From assembly GCA_003665935.1 (NCBI GenBank), contig QPLR01000005.1, positions 124,001-188,000 on the forward strand: a stretch of 64,000 bases of DNA, in the 5' to 3' direction. The position numbers and the translations under genes were made by a program. This document shows positions 1 through 8,525 of the stretch, piece after piece (positions within the stretch are counted from its first letter, which is position 1; the number at the start of each line of letters is the position of its first letter). Below the pieces are notes generated by a model, which had not been told where the DNA came from, ran no database searches, and saw only the letters and a program-made list of their open reading frames with translations. Origin of the DNA: Halobellus sp. Atlit-31R (GTDB lineage Archaea > Halobacteriota > Halobacteria > Halobacteriales > Haloferacaceae).

Positions 1-297
1 CGAGCCGCCGAACCGGTTCGATGCGTCTGGAATACTCACTCATCTGTTCGACAATACCGCAGGCTGGCCCAGCTCTCGGCAGGGACGACTGTGCGGGGGA
101 CCGGGCAGTACCGCTCTCCCGGACGAAGACGTCCGGACTGGCGGCCTCGACAGGAAGTCGGCTGCGTCGCTCGGCCGTCACCCGGAGATGTGGGTCAGCG
201 CGCTGGGTCGATTGACCGACCGGCGGTCGGTTCAGTCGCACCTTCGTTCGAGATGACCGCAGAACTTACCTCTGTCTGGACCGACACACCGAGTAGA

Positions 298-1059
298 ATG
301 ACCGACGACAGCCCTCCGCTGCAGACAGTCCAGCGAGCGTTCGAGATACTGGACGTGCTCAAAGAGGAGAAGGAAGCCGGAGTGACGGCGCTCTCACGGC
401 ATCTCGACCTCCCGAAGAGCACCGTCCACGACTACCTCCGAACGCTCCGTTCGATGGGCTACGTGATCAACGACGACGGAACCTACCGACTCGGCCTCCA
501 GGTGCTCGAACTCGGTGGACAGGTCCGATACCGCAATCGGCTGTACCACGTCGCAAAGCCCGAACTCGAGCGCCTGGTCGAGAAGACCGGGGAGCTGGCC
601 AGCATCAACGTCGAGGAGCGGGGGGAGTTCGTCATCCTCCACACGGAGTACGGTTCGAAATCGCTCAACCTCGGCATCTACCCCGGGCTCAGACTGCCGA
701 TCCACACCCAGGCGGGTGGAAAAGTGATGTTCGCCCACGTGGACGAGTCGACGGTCGAATCTATCCTCGACCGGCACGGGCTCGAAGCGCAGACCGACCA
801 CACGATCACCGACTACGACGACCTCGCGGCGGAACTCGAGACGATCCGCGAGCGGGGCTACGCCGTCGATTGGAACGAACAGGTCGTCGGGATGGGTGTC
901 GTCGCCGCGCCGGTCCGGGTCGGCGACCAACTGCTCGGCTCCGTCGGTCTCGTCTGCCCGACCGACAGCCTGCGCGACGGGGAGTACCGCGACGAGCTCG
1001 TCGCCGAAGTCCAGAAGTCGGCCAACATCATCTCCGTCAACTACCAGTACTCGCCCTGA
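298..1059 (+). CDS. IclR-family transcriptional regulator
   Basis: 253-residue regulator. An N-terminal winged helix-turn-helix (about residues 8-70, with the SRHLDLPKSTVHDYLRTL recognition region) is followed by an IclR effector domain (about 80-250). IclR proteins bind aromatic or small organic acids and control the matching catabolic genes, so a role for the adjacent hydroxylase/gentisate island is inferred. Start chosen at ATG 298, just before the conserved LQTVQRAFEIL helix; an in-frame ATG at 253 would add 15 residues. The gene is convergent with the flavin hydroxylase downstream. A second IclR gene lies at 5940. Confidence 0.9.
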   Translation: MTDDSPPLQTVQRAFEILDVLKEEKEAGVTALSRHLDLPKSTVHDYLRTLRSMGYVINDDGTYRLGLQVLELGGQVRYRNRLYHVAKPELERLVEKTGELASINVEERGEFVILHTEYGSKSLNLGIYPGLRLPIHTQAGGKVMFAHVDESTVESILDRHGLEAQTDHTITDYDDLAAELETIRERGYAVDWNEQVVGMGVVAAPVRVGDQLLGSVGLVCPTDSLRDGEYRDELVAEVQKSANIISVNYQYSP

Positions 1060-1204
1060 GAGGCTGTTCGACATACTCGGACGCAGCCGGGGAGCCGTCG
1101 TCGGCGCACTGCCGGGAGCAGTGGATCGCAGACTGTCGTCCCGGCGGCGCTCGGTCGTTCGGAAAAACCGCTCGGAGACGGGTCGCGGTCGTCGGCTCGG
1201 GCGT

Positions 1205-2452
1205 TCAGTAGTTGCCGCGCCCGGTCGAGGCGATCGGCGGCGGCGTGTGGGGCCCGTACGGCGCGTCGTCGAGGTACTCGCCAGCCGGCTCGAAGTAGTC
1301 CGCCAGCGACGCTGCGGCCTCCTTGCGGAGGACAGTGACCGGCGTTTCGCCCTGCAGATAGTCGAGGGCCTGCCCGGCGGCCTCGATGTTGTACTCGGCG
1401 GCGGTCTGTCGACGCGCGGCGTACAGCTCGACCTCGTCGCGGGCGACGGCGTCGTTCGAGCGAATCGCGACGGCGACGGCCGACGCGGCCTCGTCCGCGT
1501 CAGCGACGCAGGAGTTCATCCCGCGTGCGCCGAACGGCGCGAGCAGGTGTGCGGCCTCGCCCGCGAGCAGGACGCGACGGTGCTCGTCGATGAACGTGTC
1601 GGCTTGCACCTGCAGGAACTTGTACGTCGAGGTCCACTCGATGTTGTCGACGTACTCCTCGCCCATAATGTCGCTGACGAACTCCCGCATCTGCTCGTCG
1701 CTCGAGATCTCGTCGGGATCGTCGTCGCCGAGGCACTGGATGTCGAGCCGCCAGCCGCCGGTAAACGGGACGAGCATCACGTTGCGGCCGCCAGCGGCGG
1801 GGTCGTCGTAGTGGAACAGGCGCTCGAACGGGATCGGTTCCTCCTCGATCGTGTTACCGTCGAGAGTGTCGACGTCGACGATGATAAAGGAGTTCTCGGA
1901 CTGCGTGCCCTCGAACTCGGCCCCGATCTCCTTGCGGACCTGCGAGCCGCCGCCGTCGGCACCGATCACGTACGGGACGTCCCACTCTTGGCCGTCGGCG
2001 GTCTCGACGTGGACGCCGTCGGGGGCGGATTCGACGGTCTCGATGCCGGCATCCCAGTGAATGTCGATACCGGCCTCGTCGAGCGCCTCGTGCATATATC
2101 GCTCCGTGACGACCTGCGGGAGGCTCGAGAAGTGCGGGATCTCGTCGTCTCCGCCCGGATTGTCGTACGTGCGGCGGAAGACGGTCTTGCCGCGCCACAG
2201 CGTGTGACGGGTCGGCCACACGAGGCCTTCCTCGACGAGGTCCGTCCCGAGTCCGGGGTGGATCCGTTCGAGCGTCCGGAGGGTCGCACCGTGGACGTAG
2301 ATCGCGCGGCTCCCGGCGCGGTCTCGGTCTTCGGAGTCCGCCTCGACGATCGCCGCGGGCACGCCGCGGGCGTGGAGCGCGAGCGCCGCCGTCATTCCGG
2401 TCGGTCCGGCACCGGCAATCAACACTGGCTGATCGGCATCGTTTGAACTCAT
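1205..2452 (-). CDS. FAD-dependent aromatic hydroxylase (PHBH/phenol hydroxylase family)
   Basis: 415-residue flavoprotein monooxygenase that would hydroxylate an aromatic ring with NAD(P)H and O2. The dinucleotide motif GAGPTG is at residues 14-19, a DG-type segment ([10 protein letters not shown]) lies near 165-175, and the FAD ribityl-binding segment [17 protein letters not shown] is near residue 300. The usual GDAAH is GEAAH here, a conservative but unusual change. It sits in an island with a CoA ligase, a hotdog thioesterase and gentisate dioxygenase, so the likely product is gentisate or gentisyl-CoA. Substrate could be a hydroxybenzoate or its CoA ester; sequence alone does not decide. 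Confidence 0.85.
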   Translation of the reverse strand: MSSNDADQPVLIAGAGPTGMTAALALHARGVPAAIVEADSEDRDRAGSRAIYVHGATLRTLERIHPGLGTDLVEEGLVWPTRHTLWRGKTVFRRTYDNPGGDDEIPHFSSLPQVVTERYMHEALDEAGIDIHWDAGIETVESAPDGVHVETADGQEWDVPYVIGADGGGSQVRKEIGAEFEGTQSENSFIIVDVDTLDGNTIEEEPIPFERLFHYDDPAAGGRNVMLVPFTGGWRLDIQCLGDDDPDEISSDEQMREFVSDIMGEEYVDNIEWTSTYKFLQVQADTFIDEHRRVLLAGEAAHLLAPFGARGMNSCVADADEAASAVAVAIRSNDAVARDEVELYAARRQTAAEYNIEAAGQALDYLQGETPVTVLRKEAAASLADYFEPAGEYLDDAPYGPHTPPPIASTGRGNY

Positions 2453-2596
2453 CGTCTAATCAACTGTTACCGCACTTCCCTGATAACCGTTGTGGTTGTC
2501 TCGGCCGCAGCGGGCCGAACGCTGCCGTTTTCGGGAGGCACAGTGGACACTATCGAAGCAGTGGCAGAGCCGCAGACCGCACCGGCGGGAGCCCCG

Positions 2597-2920
2597 TCAG
2601 TTCAGATCGAGCGCCGCGGCGACCCAGTGGTCTCGCACCGCGAACACCATCTCCTCCTCGTCGTCGAAGACGGTGTGCTCTGCGACGAACTCGTCCCACT
2701 CACCGTCGGGAACCAGTTCGAGGTCGTCGGCCGACGTCGCGTCCGAGGGACTCGCCGCGACCATCTCGTCGAAGTTGTCGAAGTCGGTGTTCTCACGGAC
2801 GAACTCCTCGTCGAACAGCTCCCGGATCGGGATCTCCTCGTCTTTCGCGACGATCTCTCGCGGGTCCGGCAGATCTTCGGCCTGCTCAGCAGCCTCTTCG
2901 AGGTCGAACTGTTGCGCCAT
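2597..2920 (-). CDS. Small acidic haloarchaeal protein, unknown function
   Basis: 107 residues, highly acidic, no membrane segment and no metal-binding pattern. I do not recognise the family. Start taken at the ATG ending at 2920 ([10 protein letters not shown]) because a strong TATA box lies about 27 nt upstream; the longer reading from 2944 would start inside that promoter. It stands alone between the hydroxylase and the chemotaxis transducer, divergent from the latter. Confidence 0.7.
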   Translation of the reverse strand: MAQQFDLEEAAEQAEDLPDPREIVAKDEEIPIRELFDEEFVRENTDFDNFDEMVAASPSDATSADDLELVPDGEWDEFVAEHTVFDDEEEMVFAVRDHWVAAALDLN

Positions 2921-2940
2921 ACCACACGCTACGAACGAAC

Positions 2941-2952
2941 ACATATATATTT
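2941..2952 (-). promoter_or_regulatory. TATA box of the 2597-2920 gene
   Basis: An AT run (atatatattttt on the plus strand) is centred about 27 nt upstream of the start codon at 2920. This is the usual spacing for a leaderless haloarchaeal transcript and fixes the downstream ATG as the start. Confidence 0.6.
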
Positions 2953-3109
2953 TTTCGGTACGCGGGCAGCTTCGAGTCGCTCCCGAGCCGCGAGCGCGTG
3001 CAATCTCAGTTGCCGATGGGGCCTCACGGGAGTCAGCGTCCCGAAAGCGAGTATCAGCAGTGAAAATCGTGCGAACCAGTTAAATAACGACACGGAGACA
3101 CGACTTGCA

Positions 3110-4468
3110 ATGACGCAGCCAACCCCCGTCCCCGAGGAAGCCTCGCTCGCTCCGGACGTGCCGGACGAGTACGGGGACGCAGAGCGGTACCGTGCCGAAC
3201 GCGACTACTGGCGCCAGCTCTTCGACGGCCTGGCGGCGGCATTCCCCGAACCGGTACTCGTCGTCGACGACGACGGCCGGCTGACACACTGGAACGAGGC
3301 CCACACGTCGTTCATCGGCATCTCGGCCGAGGAGGCGCTCGGCCGGCCGGCACACGAGGTGATCGGGACCGAGAGCACGACGGAGACGCTCGCAGAGCAG
3401 GTCGTGCGAACGGGCGAGACCGTCCGCGAAACCGAGATCAGATCCGGGACCGACGACGACGGCGAGGAGTGGCACGTCCGAGCGACGGCGATTCCCCTGT
3501 CCGCCCCCGACGGCGACGTGGTCGGCGCGTTCGAGGTCGTGAGCCGCGTCACGGAGCTCGTCGAGCAGCGCAAGTCGATGGAAGACGTCCAGGAAAAGGT
3601 GCGCGAGGACCTCGAGAACACGGTGAGCGGACTCGAATCGGCGTCTTCGCAGGTCACGGAGAACGTCGACGTCATCGCGGACGTCGCCGAGCAGGAGGCG
3701 GCACACGTTCGCGAGGTCGACGACGACATCCAGACGTTCAGCGCGACGACCGAGGAAGTCGCTGCGAGCGTCGAGACGATCAGTTCCCAGAGCTCCGAGA
3801 CGGCCGACATCGCGACCGAGTCAGAGCGTTCGACGGCCGAACTGTTAGAGACCGTCGAGGACGTCGCCGACGCGAGCGACCGGATGGTCGCCGACGCGGA
3901 GGACCTCGCCGAACGCGTCGACGAGATCGACGACGTCGTCACTGTGATCGACGACATCGCGGACCAGATCAACATCCTCGCGCTGAACGCCTCGATCGAA
4001 GCCGCCCGCGCGGGCGAGGCCGGAGACGGGTTCGCCGTCGTCGCGGACGAGGTGAAGTCGCTCGCGGCCGAGTCGAAGACCGAAGCCGACCGCATCGAGG
4101 GTCTCGTGGAGTCGATCGCGACGATCGCGACGGACACGATCGACGGTATCGAACAGACCACAGCGCGCGTCGAAGAGATCGAACATCAGATCGAGGCGGT
4201 CAACGAGAATCAGCGGGAGATCCAGTCGGCGATCGCAGACGTCTCTGAACAGCTACAACAGATCGCGACCGCGACCGACGAGCAGGCGACGAGCGCCGAG
4301 GACATCTCCGCGACGCTCGGCGAGACCGTCGAGGGCGTCGAGCGGATCGCCGACGAGGTCGCGGAACTCGCGGCGGCGAACGAGCAACAGACCGAGCAGG
4401 TCGCGGCGATCCGCCGGAGCGTCGAGTCGCTGGAACGGAATCTCGACTCCGCGATCGGAGATCAGTAG
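3110..4468 (+). CDS. Soluble PAS-domain methyl-accepting chemotaxis transducer
   Basis: 452 residues with no transmembrane segment, so a cytoplasmic transducer. A PAS sensor domain occupies about residues 35-150 ([17 protein letters not shown]). A long helical MCP signalling domain follows, with the conserved hairpin tip [19 protein letters not shown] around residues 285-305, which contacts CheA/CheW. Flanking helices carry Glu/Gln-rich methylation-type heptads. Start is ATG 3110, about 27 nt after a TATA-like gttaaataac. No che or flagellar genes lie nearby. The ligand is unknown; a metabolic or redox signal is plausible for a soluble PAS transducer. Confidence 0.93.
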   Translation: MTQPTPVPEEASLAPDVPDEYGDAERYRAERDYWRQLFDGLAAAFPEPVLVVDDDGRLTHWNEAHTSFIGISAEEALGRPAHEVIGTESTTETLAEQVVRTGETVRETEIRSGTDDDGEEWHVRATAIPLSAPDGDVVGAFEVVSRVTELVEQRKSMEDVQEKVREDLENTVSGLESASSQVTENVDVIADVAEQEAAHVREVDDDIQTFSATTEEVAASVETISSQSSETADIATESERSTAELLETVEDVADASDRMVADAEDLAERVDEIDDVVTVIDDIADQINILALNASIEAARAGEAGDGFAVVADEVKSLAAESKTEADRIEGLVESIATIATDTIDGIEQTTARVEEIEHQIEAVNENQREIQSAIADVSEQLQQIATATDEQATSAEDISATLGETVEGVERIADEVAELAAANEQQTEQVAAIRRSVESLERNLDSAIGDQ

Positions 4469-4530
4469 CCTGCCAGCGCCACAGCGACCGTCGCGGTCGG
4501 CCGGCGGCGGACGGCTGCGTCTGAGTCGGA

Positions 4531-4941
4531 TTACGTGCCGTCCGCTCCTTCCTCGCTCCCGCAGACGAGCACCGGACGGTGCGTGCCGAGGATCACGTCC
4601 TGGGTGACGCTACCGAACAGCGCCTTGCCGGCAGGCGAGCGCTTTCGCCCGCCGACGGCGATCTGGTCGACGTCGTGCTCCTCGGCGGCCGCCAGAATCT
4701 CTTCGGAGGGCGAGCCGCTCGCCTCGAGTAGTCGGACGTCGACGCCCAGCGATTCCAGCCGGTCCTGAACCTCTCGCACGGCTTCGACTTGGTGGACCGA
4801 CGCCCCCTCGGGATTGTCGCTGAAGACGTGGAGAATAAGCACCTCCGCGCCGGTGGCCGTCTCGACCATATCTTCGATCGCGTTCGTCTGTGCGTGCGCC
4901 TGTGGGATGTCGTCGTCGAGTGCGAGTAGTACTCGAACCAT
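4531..4941 (-). CDS. Universal stress protein (UspA family)
   Basis: 136 residues with a single UspA domain. The ATP-binding signature is visible as GGRKRSPAGKALFGSVTQ (G-x2-G-x9-G-S type) near residues 97-115, followed by the terminal RPVLVC strand. N-terminal MVRVLLALDDD is the first beta strand with the nucleotide-contacting Asp. A TATA-like element about 28 nt upstream (4965-4973) supports the start. Divergent from the carbonic-anhydrase-like gene at 5136. Confidence 0.88.
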   Translation of the reverse strand: MVRVLLALDDDIPQAHAQTNAIEDMVETATGAEVLILHVFSDNPEGASVHQVEAVREVQDRLESLGVDVRLLEASGSPSEEILAAAEEHDVDQIAVGGRKRSPAGKALFGSVTQDVILGTHRPVLVCGSEEGADGT

Positions 4942-5029
4942 ACACTCTCTGTACCGGCCACGTACTTATACATCGGCGGTGATCCCCTATCGGAGGGTAG
5001 AGTCGAGGGCGCGACTCGCTGTCTGGTTG

Positions 5030-5044
5030 TTCGACAATGTCGAA
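5030..5044. promoter_or_regulatory. Perfect palindrome TTCGACAATGTCGAA, candidate IclR operator
   Basis: A 15-bp palindrome (7-bp arms around a single A) lies between the divergent UspA and gamma-carbonic-anhydrase-like genes. A related imperfect copy, TTCGATAGTGGCGAA, is at 5660-5674 just upstream of the IclR gene region, and half-site-like matches occur at 47-57 and 1067-1081. The assignment to IclR is inferred from proximity. Confidence 0.4.
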
Positions 5045-5135
5045 TAATTGCCCTGCAGCGCGGAGTACGAGTACACGCCCGCCCGGTAGACGGCGGCCAC
5101 GTGGCTTTATGTGCGCGAACGGCGGTAGCGAACGT

Positions 5136-5648
5136 ATGCAACGAACGTTCGAGGGGGCCGAACCGGTCGTCGCGGACAGCGCGTTCGTCTCCGAGATGGC
5201 GTATCTGGTCGGCGACGTCGCCGTCGACGAGCGCGCGAGCGTCTGGCCGTTCGTCTGCCTGCGGGGGCACGGAACGACGGTCGAGGTCGGAGCCGAGACG
5301 AACGTCCAGGAGTTCACGACGCTGCACGGGGCCTCGCTGGGCGATGGCGTGACAGTCGGCCACGGGGCGGTCGTCGATTACGCCACAGTCGAAGACCACT
5401 CGCTGGTCGGGATGCAGAGCGCAGTGATGCGCGGGGCGACCGTCGAGAACCACTGCATCGTCGCCGCAAACGCCGTCGTGTTGCAGGATCAGACCATCCC
5501 CTCGGGACATATGGCGTACGGAACGCCCGCGGAGACGCGTCCGCTGACCGACGCGCAACTGGCACAGATCGAAGAGACTCACGAGACGTACGTCGAACTG
5601 GCTGCGCGGTTCCGGGACGCCGGTCTGGGCCGGGAGGACGCCGTCTGA
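5136..5648 (+). CDS. Gamma-carbonic-anhydrase / PaaY-like left-handed beta-helix protein
   Basis: 170 residues of hexapeptide-repeat left-handed beta helix ending in an alpha helix, the gamma-CA/PaaY/CaiE fold. Compared with the archaeal Cam enzyme, Arg43, Gln58, His64 and His76 are kept. The third zinc-ligand position is Asp81 (GHGAVVDY instead of GHxAxxHG), and the RSD/RGD acidic residue is His45. Classic carbonic anhydrase activity is therefore doubtful. PaaY proteins of this fold hydrolyse ring-hydroxylated acyl-CoA esters in aromatic pathways, which fits the island. Start ATG 5136 lies 28 nt after a TATA-like gctttatgtg. Confidence 0.82.
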   Translation: MQRTFEGAEPVVADSAFVSEMAYLVGDVAVDERASVWPFVCLRGHGTTVEVGAETNVQEFTTLHGASLGDGVTVGHGAVVDYATVEDHSLVGMQSAVMRGATVENHCIVAANAVVLQDQTIPSGHMAYGTPAETRPLTDAQLAQIEETHETYVELAARFRDAGLGREDAV

Positions 5649-5659
5649 GACGTCGGGTG

Positions 5660-5756
5660 TTCGATAGTGGCGAACGATGTCCGACACGTCACTTACGACG
5701 CGTCGTTCGGGACCGTCGGCCCGCGGTAGGCACGTCGAACGCCCGCTGTCGGACAT
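5660..5756. promoter_or_regulatory. Operator-like inverted repeats upstream of the second IclR gene
   Basis: Two structures lie in the 290-nt gap before the IclR gene. One is the imperfect palindrome TTCGATAGTGGCGAA (5660-5674). The other is a perfect 10-bp inverted repeat, ATGTCCGACA at 5677-5686 and TGTCGGACAT at 5747-5756, with 60 bp between arms. The spacing would suit a looping or paired-dimer repressor. Function is inferred. Confidence 0.35.
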
Positions 5757-5939
5757 AGTCTGTCCGCTCCCGGATTCTGTCGTTCACGTGGTAACAGCCG
5801 TACGGTTGTTATCCTCACGGTCGATAGAACGGGTATTCGGCGTCATCGAACGCCCCGAAACACGCACCGCACGACCGGCAGTCGATTGCGGCACAGAGCG
5901 CACGACAAGATACTTGTTTCTCGTCCGGCGAGAGTACGT

Positions 5940-6707
5940 ATGGAACAGGACCCGCGCAGCGGTCGAGGTATCAAGTCCGACGAGACGTTATTCGACATCG
6001 TCGAACGGATCCGAGACCTCGACGGAGCCGGCGTCACTGAACTGGCCGACGGGCTCGACATCGCGAAGAGTACCGTGCACGGTCATCTGACGACGCTCAG
6101 AGATCGTGGGTTCGTCGTCAAGCGCGGGCAGCAGTACCACCTCGGACTGCAGTTCTTCGAGTACGGGCAGTACGTCAGGAGTCAGCTCGACATCTTCCAG
6201 TCGGGGATGTTCGCCGTCGACAGACTCGAAGCGGAGACCGGTGAGATGTCGTGGCTCGTCACCCACCAGAACGGGAAGGCCATCTACGTCTACGGCCGCG
6301 GCGGCGAGAACGACATCAACGTCAACACGATCCTGGGCACGAAGGTGCATATGCACTGTCACTCCGGCGGCAAAGCCATCCTCGCGTATCTCCCCGAAGA
6401 CGAGGTCGAGCGGATCATCGACAGACACGGGCTTCCGGAGCGGACGACGAACACGATCACCGACCGAGAGCAACTGTACGCGGATCTCGACCAGATCCGC
6501 GAGCAGGGGTACGCGCTCAACCTCAGCGAGGACCTCGAAGGGATCCAGGCGATCGGCGTCCCGCTGCTGGTCGACGGCGAGGTGCAGGGCGCGTTGAGCG
6601 TCGCGGGGCCGGCCCACCGAATGACCAGAGAGCGGTGCGAAGGCGAGATTCTCGACAAACTCCGGGCGGCGACCGACGAGATCGATCTGACGCTCGCGTA
6701 CCGCTGA
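5940..6707 (+). CDS. IclR-family transcriptional regulator
   Basis: 255 residues. Winged HTH at about 20-80 (LADGLDIAKSTVHGHLTTLRD), IclR ligand domain at about 90-250 with the family segment MHCHSGGKAILAYLP. It is a paralogue of the regulator at 298 with the same architecture. Start ATG 5940 is 27 nt downstream of a TATA-like gatacttgttt; earlier in-frame ATGs lie upstream of that box. Candidate controller of the nearby aromatic-acid genes. Confidence 0.9.
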   Translation: MEQDPRSGRGIKSDETLFDIVERIRDLDGAGVTELADGLDIAKSTVHGHLTTLRDRGFVVKRGQQYHLGLQFFEYGQYVRSQLDIFQSGMFAVDRLEAETGEMSWLVTHQNGKAIYVYGRGGENDINVNTILGTKVHMHCHSGGKAILAYLPEDEVERIIDRHGLPERTTNTITDREQLYADLDQIREQGYALNLSEDLEGIQAIGVPLLVDGEVQGALSVAGPAHRMTRERCEGEILDKLRAATDEIDLTLAYR

Positions 6708-6782
6708 CGGCCGACGCGGTCCCGACTCGTCGCGGCTGGTGGCGATGTACGTTTATGACGACCGCCGGCGTACGCCGAGTCG

Positions 6783-7418
6783 ATGACGGCTGTTCCAGAG
6801 ATCACGGAGATCGTTCCGGACGTCTACGACATCACAGTCAAATTCGCTGACGACGCCCCCTGGCGGGTGTTTCTCTTCGACGGCGAGACGCCGACGCTCG
6901 TCGACGCCGGATTCGCGGACACCGTCGACGTCGTCGCAGCGGCGGTCGAGGAACTCGGGATCGCGCCCGAGCGGGTCGTCGTCACCCACGGCGACCCCGA
7001 TCACGTGGGCGGCCTCGCGGGCCTCGTCGAACGCTTCGGCCTCGAAACGTGGGTTCCGGACGGCGTCGACGTCGACGTCGCGGTCGACCACCGCTTCGGC
7101 GACGGCGACGGCGTCGGGCCGTTCACCGCCGTCTCTGTGGCCGGGCACGCGCCGGGGCACCACGCGCTCGTCGACGAGTCCCGAGGGATCGCCGTCCTCG
7201 GCGACGCGGTGTTCGGCTCCGACGCGCGCGGTCTCCCGGCGGGCTACTTCGTGCTCCCGACCGCCCACTACTCCGCCGATCTCGCGACCGCCGACGCAGA
7301 GCTGTCGAATCTGCTGGCCTACGACTTCGACGTCGGGCTCGTCTACCACGGGTCGAGCGTGACGGCGGGCGCGAGCGAGAAGCTCGCCGCCTTCGTCGAC
7401 TTCGCCGGCAAGCGGTAG
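6783..7418 (+). CDS. Metallo-beta-lactamase-fold hydrolase
   Basis: 211 residues, one MBL domain. The metal motif is THGDPDHVGG near residues 67-76 (H-x-D-x-D-H, with Asp replacing the second His of the classic HxHxDH). A downstream GHAPGHH segment and GDAVFG supply the remaining ligands. These glyoxalase-II-like proteins hydrolyse thioesters or other esters; substrate unknown. Start ATG 6783 follows a TATA-like cgtttatgac by about 30 nt. Placed between an IclR gene and the importer ATPase. Confidence 0.82.
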   Translation: MTAVPEITEIVPDVYDITVKFADDAPWRVFLFDGETPTLVDAGFADTVDVVAAAVEELGIAPERVVVTHGDPDHVGGLAGLVERFGLETWVPDGVDVDVAVDHRFGDGDGVGPFTAVSVAGHAPGHHALVDESRGIAVLGDAVFGSDARGLPAGYFVLPTAHYSADLATADAELSNLLAYDFDVGLVYHGSSVTAGASEKLAAFVDFAGKR

Positions 7419-7496
7419 TCGCCGGCGAGCGCGACGGTGTGTTCGGTGATGTGCTGACGCCGAAGGGAGAGCCGGAGAGCGAGCGGAAGGGCGAAA

Positions 7497-7562
7497 ACGG
7501 GACTGAGTGAACGCGAGAGAGCGATGGCAGGAGCGAACACGGGACTGAGTGAACGCGAGAGA
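7497..7562. repeat. Direct repeat, two 24-bp copies
   Basis: An identical 24-bp sequence occurs at 7497-7520 and 7539-7562 (period 42 bp), containing gactgagtgaacgcgagaga. It lies in the non-coding gap between the MBL gene and the end of the ABC ATPase gene, inside a purine-rich stretch. No gene is visible in this gap. Confidence 0.75.
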
Positions 7563-7636
7563 ACGAGCACAATGGCGAGAGCGGGGGCGGGAGCGAGAGG
7601 GCGAGGCGAGATAGGGGAGCCGGGAAACGACGGCGC

Positions 7637-8386
7637 TCAGTCGCCGGCGACGGCGTCGGAGAGGTCCTTGCCGGCGTGTTCGCCCAGGTACGCTTCGACG
7701 ACCTCGTCGTCGTTTTGGATCTCCTCGGGCGTCCCCTCGGCGATGAGCGTCCCGTTGTCGAGCACCATCACCCGCTCGCTGACGGTCATCAGCGCCCGCA
7801 TCACGTGGTCGATCAGGAAGACGGTCTTGCCCTCGTCGATGATGTCGCCCACGAGGTCGATGATGCCCTCGGTCTCCTCGGGGTCGAGCCCGCCGGCGAC
7901 CTCGTCGAAGAGCACGATGTCGGGGTCGGTCGCGAGCACGCGAGCGATCTCCAGTCGCTTGAGCTGGCCCACGCTGAGTTCGTCGGGGTCGGTGTGCATC
8001 TGCTCTCCGAGCCCGACGAATTCGAGCATCTCGGCCGCGCGCGCTCGCGTGTCGTCGAACTCACGACCGCCGAACTCGGCGCCGACGGTGACGTTCTCGA
8101 GGAGCGAGAGGCTCTCGAAGGGACGGACGATCTGGTGGGTCTTCGCCAGCCCTCGGTGGCAGATCTCGTACTGCGTCTCGCCAGTGATGTCTTCGCCGTC
8201 GAAGAGCACCTGTCCCTCGGTCGGCGGGTGGACGCCGGAGATCGTTCGGAACAGCGTGCTCTTGCCCGCGCCGTTCGGCCCGATGAGTCCGACGGCCTCG
8301 CCGCGATCGACAGTAAAAGAGACGTCCTCGATGGCGACGACTCCACCGAACTTCTTCGTCAGCCCTCGTCCTTCCAGTAACGTCAT
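7637..8386 (-). CDS. livG: Branched-chain-type ABC importer ATPase (LivG-like)
   Basis: 249-residue ABC ATPase. Walker A GPNGAGKST near residues 36-44, an atypical signature loop LSVGQLKRLEIARVL, Walker B IVLFDEVAGGLDP and the H-loop LIDHVM. The C-terminal BCA_ABC_TP segment (VEAYLG) is typical of LivG. Start at the ATG ending at 8386 (MTLLEGRGLTKKFGG), supported by a TATA-like aaaaacttac about 30 nt upstream. It is separated from the other importer genes by the acyl-CoA synthetase and dioxygenase genes but completes the importer set (12725-16709). Confidence 0.92.
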   Translation of the reverse strand: MTLLEGRGLTKKFGGVVAIEDVSFTVDRGEAVGLIGPNGAGKSTLFRTISGVHPPTEGQVLFDGEDITGETQYEICHRGLAKTHQIVRPFESLSLLENVTVGAEFGGREFDDTRARAAEMLEFVGLGEQMHTDPDELSVGQLKRLEIARVLATDPDIVLFDEVAGGLDPEETEGIIDLVGDIIDEGKTVFLIDHVMRALMTVSERVMVLDNGTLIAEGTPEEIQNDDEVVEAYLGEHAGKDLSDAVAGD

Positions 8387-8525
8387 TATCGCTCGATATC
8401 CGAGCCACCGGGAAAAACTTACGGAGTGAATTCGCCGGACGCGGCGGCCGTCTCGATGGCCAGCGGTGCACATCGCGACGCGAGCAGGCAGTAGGGAAAA
8501 CGCTTTGACGACGTTCGATCTACGT

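Noticed and set aside
1-297. Short frames and a GGTTCGAT string at the left edge that could suggest a tRNA T-arm
   Set aside because: No acceptor or D-arm partners can be paired; the frames overlap the IclR promoter and lack family likeness.
896-2446. Long plus-strand frame antisense to the flavin hydroxylase
   Set aside because: It is a high-GC shadow: its protein is Arg/Val/Asp-rich with no family likeness, while the minus strand has clear motifs.
5986-6003. Palindrome-like TTCGACATCGTCGAA in the second IclR gene
   Set aside because: It encodes FDIVE with common codons, and gac/gtc-rich palindromes are frequent in coding DNA of this GC content.
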